The notes beneath the pieces are model-generated. The model did no database searches, was not told the DNA's origin, and saw nothing but the letters and a program-made list of their open reading frames with translations. A program made the position numbers and the translations under genes. Below, one piece after another: positions 61,373 through 64,000 of a DNA stretch of 64,000 nucleotides; positions within the stretch are counted from its first letter, which is position 1; each line of letters opens with the position of its first letter. Source of the stretch: Acidovorax sp. sif1233 (GTDB taxonomy: Bacteria; Pseudomonadota; Gammaproteobacteria; Burkholderiales; Burkholderiaceae_C); contig NZ_JAHUWZ010000001.1 of assembly GCF_019218755.1 (NCBI RefSeq), positions 1,488,001 through 1,552,000 of the forward strand, given 5' to 3'.

Positions 61373-62369
61373 AAACGCATCCACCGCAGCGGGCCGCCAC
61401 GGCGGCGCCACGGCCTGGTGGGGCAAGCTGCACGGGCTGGGCCCGGTCATCGGGCTGGTGCTGCTGTGCATTGCCGGCACGCTGCTCAACAGCAACTTCG
61501 CCACCTATGACAACGTGATGAACGTGCTCACCCGCACGGCCTTCATCGGCATCATCGCGGTGGGCATGTGCTTTGTGATCATCTCGGGCGGCATTGATCT
61601 GTCGGTGGGGTCGATGGCGGCACTGATCGCAGGCTCGGTGATTTTGTTCATGAACGCGATGGCGCCCATGCTGGGCTCGCCCATGGCGGCCGTGGTGGTG
61701 GGCATGCTGCTGGCGGTGGTGCTGGGCGCGGTGTTCGGGCTGGTGCACGGCCTCTTGATCACCAAGGGCCGCATCGAGCCTTTTATCGTCACGCTCGGCA
61801 CGCTGGGCATCTTCCGCGCGTACCTCACGTACTTCTCCAACGGCGGAGCCATCACGCTGGAGAACGATCTGTCGGACATCTACAGCCCGGTGTACTACGC
61901 CAACCTGCTGGGTGTGCCGATTCCGGTGTGGATCTTTTTGCTGGTGGCTGTCATCGGCGGCGTCATCCTGAACCGCACGGCCTATGGCCGCTATGTGCAG
62001 GCCATCGGCTCCAACGAGCAGGTGGCGCAGTACGCGGCGGTGGACGTGCACAAGATCAAGATCCTGACCTACATGCTGCTCGGCGTGTGCGTGGGCATTG
62101 CCACGCTGCTGTATGTGCCGCGCCTGGGGTCCGCATCGCCCACCACGGGGCTGCTGTGGGAGCTGGAGGCGATTGCCGCCGTCATCGTGGGCGGCACGGT
62201 GCTCAAGGGCGGGGCGGGCAGCATCACCGGCACGGTGGTGGGGGCGATCCTGCTGTCGGTGATCAGCAATATCTTGAACCTGACCAGCATCATCAGCGTG
62301 TACCTGAATGCGGCGGTGCAGGGCTTCGTGATCATTGCCGTCGCATTCATGCAGCGCGGCAAAAGGTGA
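61353..62369 (+). CDS. Sugar ABC transporter permease (RbsC-like)
   Basis: The 338-residue inner-membrane protein has about eight to ten hydrophobic segments and the RbsC signatures [18 protein letters not shown] and [20 protein letters not shown]. The coupling region follows [20 protein letters not shown]. Its start overlaps the end of the ATPase gene by 20 bases. It forms the membrane channel of the importer; the sugar is unknown. Confidence 0.92.
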   Translation: MPQVPAENASTAAGRHGGATAWWGKLHGLGPVIGLVLLCIAGTLLNSNFATYDNVMNVLTRTAFIGIIAVGMCFVIISGGIDLSVGSMAALIAGSVILFMNAMAPMLGSPMAAVVVGMLLAVVLGAVFGLVHGLLITKGRIEPFIVTLGTLGIFRAYLTYFSNGGAITLENDLSDIYSPVYYANLLGVPIPVWIFLLVAVIGGVILNRTAYGRYVQAIGSNEQVAQYAAVDVHKIKILTYMLLGVCVGIATLLYVPRLGSASPTTGLLWELEAIAAVIVGGTVLKGGAGSITGTVVGAILLSVISNILNLTSIISVYLNAAVQGFVIIAVAFMQRGKR

Positions 62370-62575
62370 CGGAGTGGCCGGAACAACTCTCCTGGCGTTG
62401 TTGCTGTGTCTTGCCGTGCTATCCGCACTGTCTGCGGCACAGCGCCTCGCCAGGACCGCTTCGCTGAGTTTTCCACCCACTCTTTGCGTGCATATATTTT
62501 TCGAGGTGTTCCCCAGTCGGCCAGGCTTTCATGGCCATTTTTCAGCAAAGCAATAGCAACAGGAGACAACGCATC

Positions 62576-63559
62576 ATGAACAGCAAGACATCTACTTTCA
62601 CCCGCCGCTTGGCCCTCTCGGCCGTGGGTGCCGCCGCCGCACTGGCGCTGGCCGGCCCTGCGATGGCGCAGGCCAACAAGACGGTGGTGGGCGTGGCCAT
62701 TCCGTCGGCCACGCACGGCTTCACGGGCGGTATCGTGTACTGGGCCAACCAGGCCAAGAAGGACCTGGAGAAGGCCCACCCCGGCCTGCAGGTCATCGTG
62801 AAGACGGCAGGCGGCGCGCCCGAGCAGGCCAATCAGTTGCAGGACCTGGTGACGGTGAACAAGATCAACGCATTGGTCATCTTCCCGTTTGAATCGGCCG
62901 CGCTGACCAAGCCCGTGGCCCAGGTCAAGGCCAAGGGCGTCTACGTGACGGTGGTGGACCGCGGCCTGACGGACACCAGCGCACAGGACGCGTATGTGGC
63001 CGGTGACAACACGGCGTTTGGCAAGATTCCGGCCGAGTACATCGCCAAGGCGCTGAACGGCAAGGGCAACGTGGTGGCCATGCGCGGCATTGCGACCACG
63101 CTGGACAACGAGCGCATGGACGCGTTCAACGCGGTGCTGAAGAACCACCCCGACATCAAGCTGCTGGACGCCAAGTACGCCAACTGGAACCGCGACGATG
63201 CCTTCAAGGTGATGCAGGACTACCTGACGCGCTTTCCGCAGATCGACGCGGTGTGGGCGGCCGACGACGACATGGCCGTGGGCGTGCTCAAGGCCATCGA
63301 GCAGGCCAAGCGCAAGGACATCAAGCTGGTGTTCGGCGGCGCGGGTGCCAAGGGCATGATCAAGACGCTGGCCGACGGCAGCAACCCGCTGATCCAGGCC
63401 AATGTGTCGTACAGCCCCAAGTTCATTTACGACTCGATCAAGCTCACGGCCGAGGCGCGCATCAAGGGCGAGAAGCTGCCTGCGACGACGATCATTCCGT
63501 CGGTGCTCATCACCAAGGAAAACGCGAAGAGCTTCTACTTCCCAGACTCGCCATTCTGA
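62576..63559 (+). CDS. Sugar ABC transporter substrate-binding protein (RbsB-like)
   Basis: The 327-residue exported protein has a signal peptide ([17 protein letters not shown]) and the two-lobe fold of periplasmic sugar-binding proteins: [40 protein letters not shown] and [32 protein letters not shown] precedes the ATG at 62576. It lies 206 bases after the permease gene; the order ATPase, permease, binding protein is common for this class. The ligand is not deducible, but the isomerase-like gene that follows points to an inositol, pentose or ketose. Confidence 0.9.
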   Translation: MNSKTSTFTRRLALSAVGAAAALALAGPAMAQANKTVVGVAIPSATHGFTGGIVYWANQAKKDLEKAHPGLQVIVKTAGGAPEQANQLQDLVTVNKINALVIFPFESAALTKPVAQVKAKGVYVTVVDRGLTDTSAQDAYVAGDNTAFGKIPAEYIAKALNGKGNVVAMRGIATTLDNERMDAFNAVLKNHPDIKLLDAKYANWNRDDAFKVMQDYLTRFPQIDAVWAADDDMAVGVLKAIEQAKRKDIKLVFGGAGAKGMIKTLADGSNPLIQANVSYSPKFIYDSIKLTAEARIKGEKLPATTIIPSVLITKENAKSFYFPDSPF

Positions 63560-63569
63560 TGGTGTTTTT

Positions 63570-63640
63570 GAGTCAAATAGGCCTCTAGCGCTTATCCATC
63601 AAGCACAAGCAGCTATCGAAAATATAGCTGCTTGCCGCTT
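63570..63640. repeat. Dispersed repeat with perfect hairpin
   Basis: CTCTAGCGCTTATCCATCAAGC is followed by a perfect 10-bp hairpin, AAGCAGCTAT (63607-63616) with ATAGCTGCTT (63624-63633), loop seven bases. It lies between the binding protein and the isomerase-like gene, where it may attenuate readthrough. Confidence 0.75.
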
Positions 63641-63674
63641 CGCACCTGCAACCCCACGCCCCTTGGGAGCCGCC

Positions 63675-64000
63675 ATGCCAAGACCCGTCACCCTTTTCAC
63701 CGGCCAATGGGCCGACTTGCCGCTGGCAGAACTCGCGCCGCTGGCACGCAGCATGGGCTACGACGGCCTGGAGCTGGCCTGCTGGGGCGACCATTTCAAC
63801 GTGCAGGAGGCGCTGTCGACGCCCCAGTACGTCAAGGACAAACACGCACTGCTGGCCCAGCACGGCCTGCAGTGTTTTGCCATCGGCAACCACCTGGTGG
63901 GCCAGGCCGTGTGCGACCTGATCGACGAGCGCCACCAGTCCATCCTGCCGCCCTATGTGTGGGGCGACGGCGATCCCGAGGGCGTGCGCCAGCGCGCCGC
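63675..64000 (+). CDS. Sugar phosphate isomerase/epimerase-like (TIM barrel) protein, 3' end outside window
   Basis: About 108 codons are visible. The N-terminal [20 protein letters not shown] and [20 protein letters not shown] are typical of the xylose-isomerase-like TIM-barrel superfamily (IolE, IolI-type enzymes), in which a metal site opens an aldose or inosose. It follows the sugar importer and ROK genes, so it is probably the first catabolic step of the imported sugar. The function is provisional because most of the gene is outside the window. Confidence 0.75.
   Translation, partial: MPRPVTLFTGQWADLPLAELAPLARSMGYDGLELACWGDHFNVQEALSTPQYVKDKHALLAQHGLQCFAIGNHLVGQAVCDLIDERHQSILPPYVWGDGDPEGVRQRA

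Overview
The window is high-GC, gene-dense bacterial chromosome. Four things point to a betaproteobacterium of the order Burkholderiales, most likely the family Comamonadaceae (Acidovorax-like): two Bug-type (tripartite tricarboxylate family) periplasmic binding proteins beside LysR regulators, five divergent LysR units, repeated AGGAGACAAC leaders before start codons, and a dispersed AGCGCTTAT / GATAGCTATC repeat in at least eight intergenic spaces. The assignment is inference; there is no rRNA in the window. I see no prophage, complete insertion sequence, CRISPR array or replication origin.

Layout. 1-5000: a cluster of SMI1/KNR4 (SUKH)-like, DUF4274-like and exported cysteine-containing proteins, resembling an immunity or polymorphic-toxin accessory locus. 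5269-5358: tRNA-Ser(GGA). 5425-12656: housekeeping genes (diguanylate cyclase, QmcA/NfeD pair, PLP-dependent basic amino acid decarboxylase, LigE-type periplasmic DNA ligase, FabI). 12771-18421: a complete yejABEF peptide ABC importer. 18601-22139: Blc-type lipocalin, a DUF1003 protein, a hypothetical protein and a DUF4382 lipoprotein. 22242-28373: a catabolic unit of LysR, Bug protein, fluoroacetate-dehalogenase-like hydrolase and LeuCD-type dehydratase, followed by a PhnD-like binding protein.

28733-33750 is the most unusual part. Two membrane proteins of unknown function are followed by a translationally coupled pair. The first of the pair is an XRE-type DNA-binding protein whose ATPase-like domain has a degenerate P-loop. 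The second is a membrane protein with a type IV pilin-like outer domain fused to an intact STAND/AAA ATPase. This is the best candidate for an undescribed sensing or defence system.

34317-40668: a second LysR catabolic unit (AtuA/DUF1446, AtuA-like small protein, Bug protein, large lipoprotein hydrolase), interrupted by a 272-bp MITE-like element with 28-bp perfect terminal inverted repeats. 40897-56419: many small regulator/enzyme pairs (LysR with MBL-fold, tetratricopeptide-like and DsbA-like proteins; LysR/EamA; AraC/hydrolase; Rrf2/thioredoxin-reductase-like; TetR/DUF5701; LysR/tautomerase/cupin), several with clear palindromic operators in the divergent spacers. 56493-58287: a decayed copy of the nearby methyltransferase gene and a lower-GC SEC-C protein gene, a likely recombination or transfer site. 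58551-64000: a sugar-type ABC importer operon with a ROK regulator and a TIM-barrel isomerase-like gene running off the right edge. Its ATPase carries an in-frame insertion that looks like a repetitive palindromic element.
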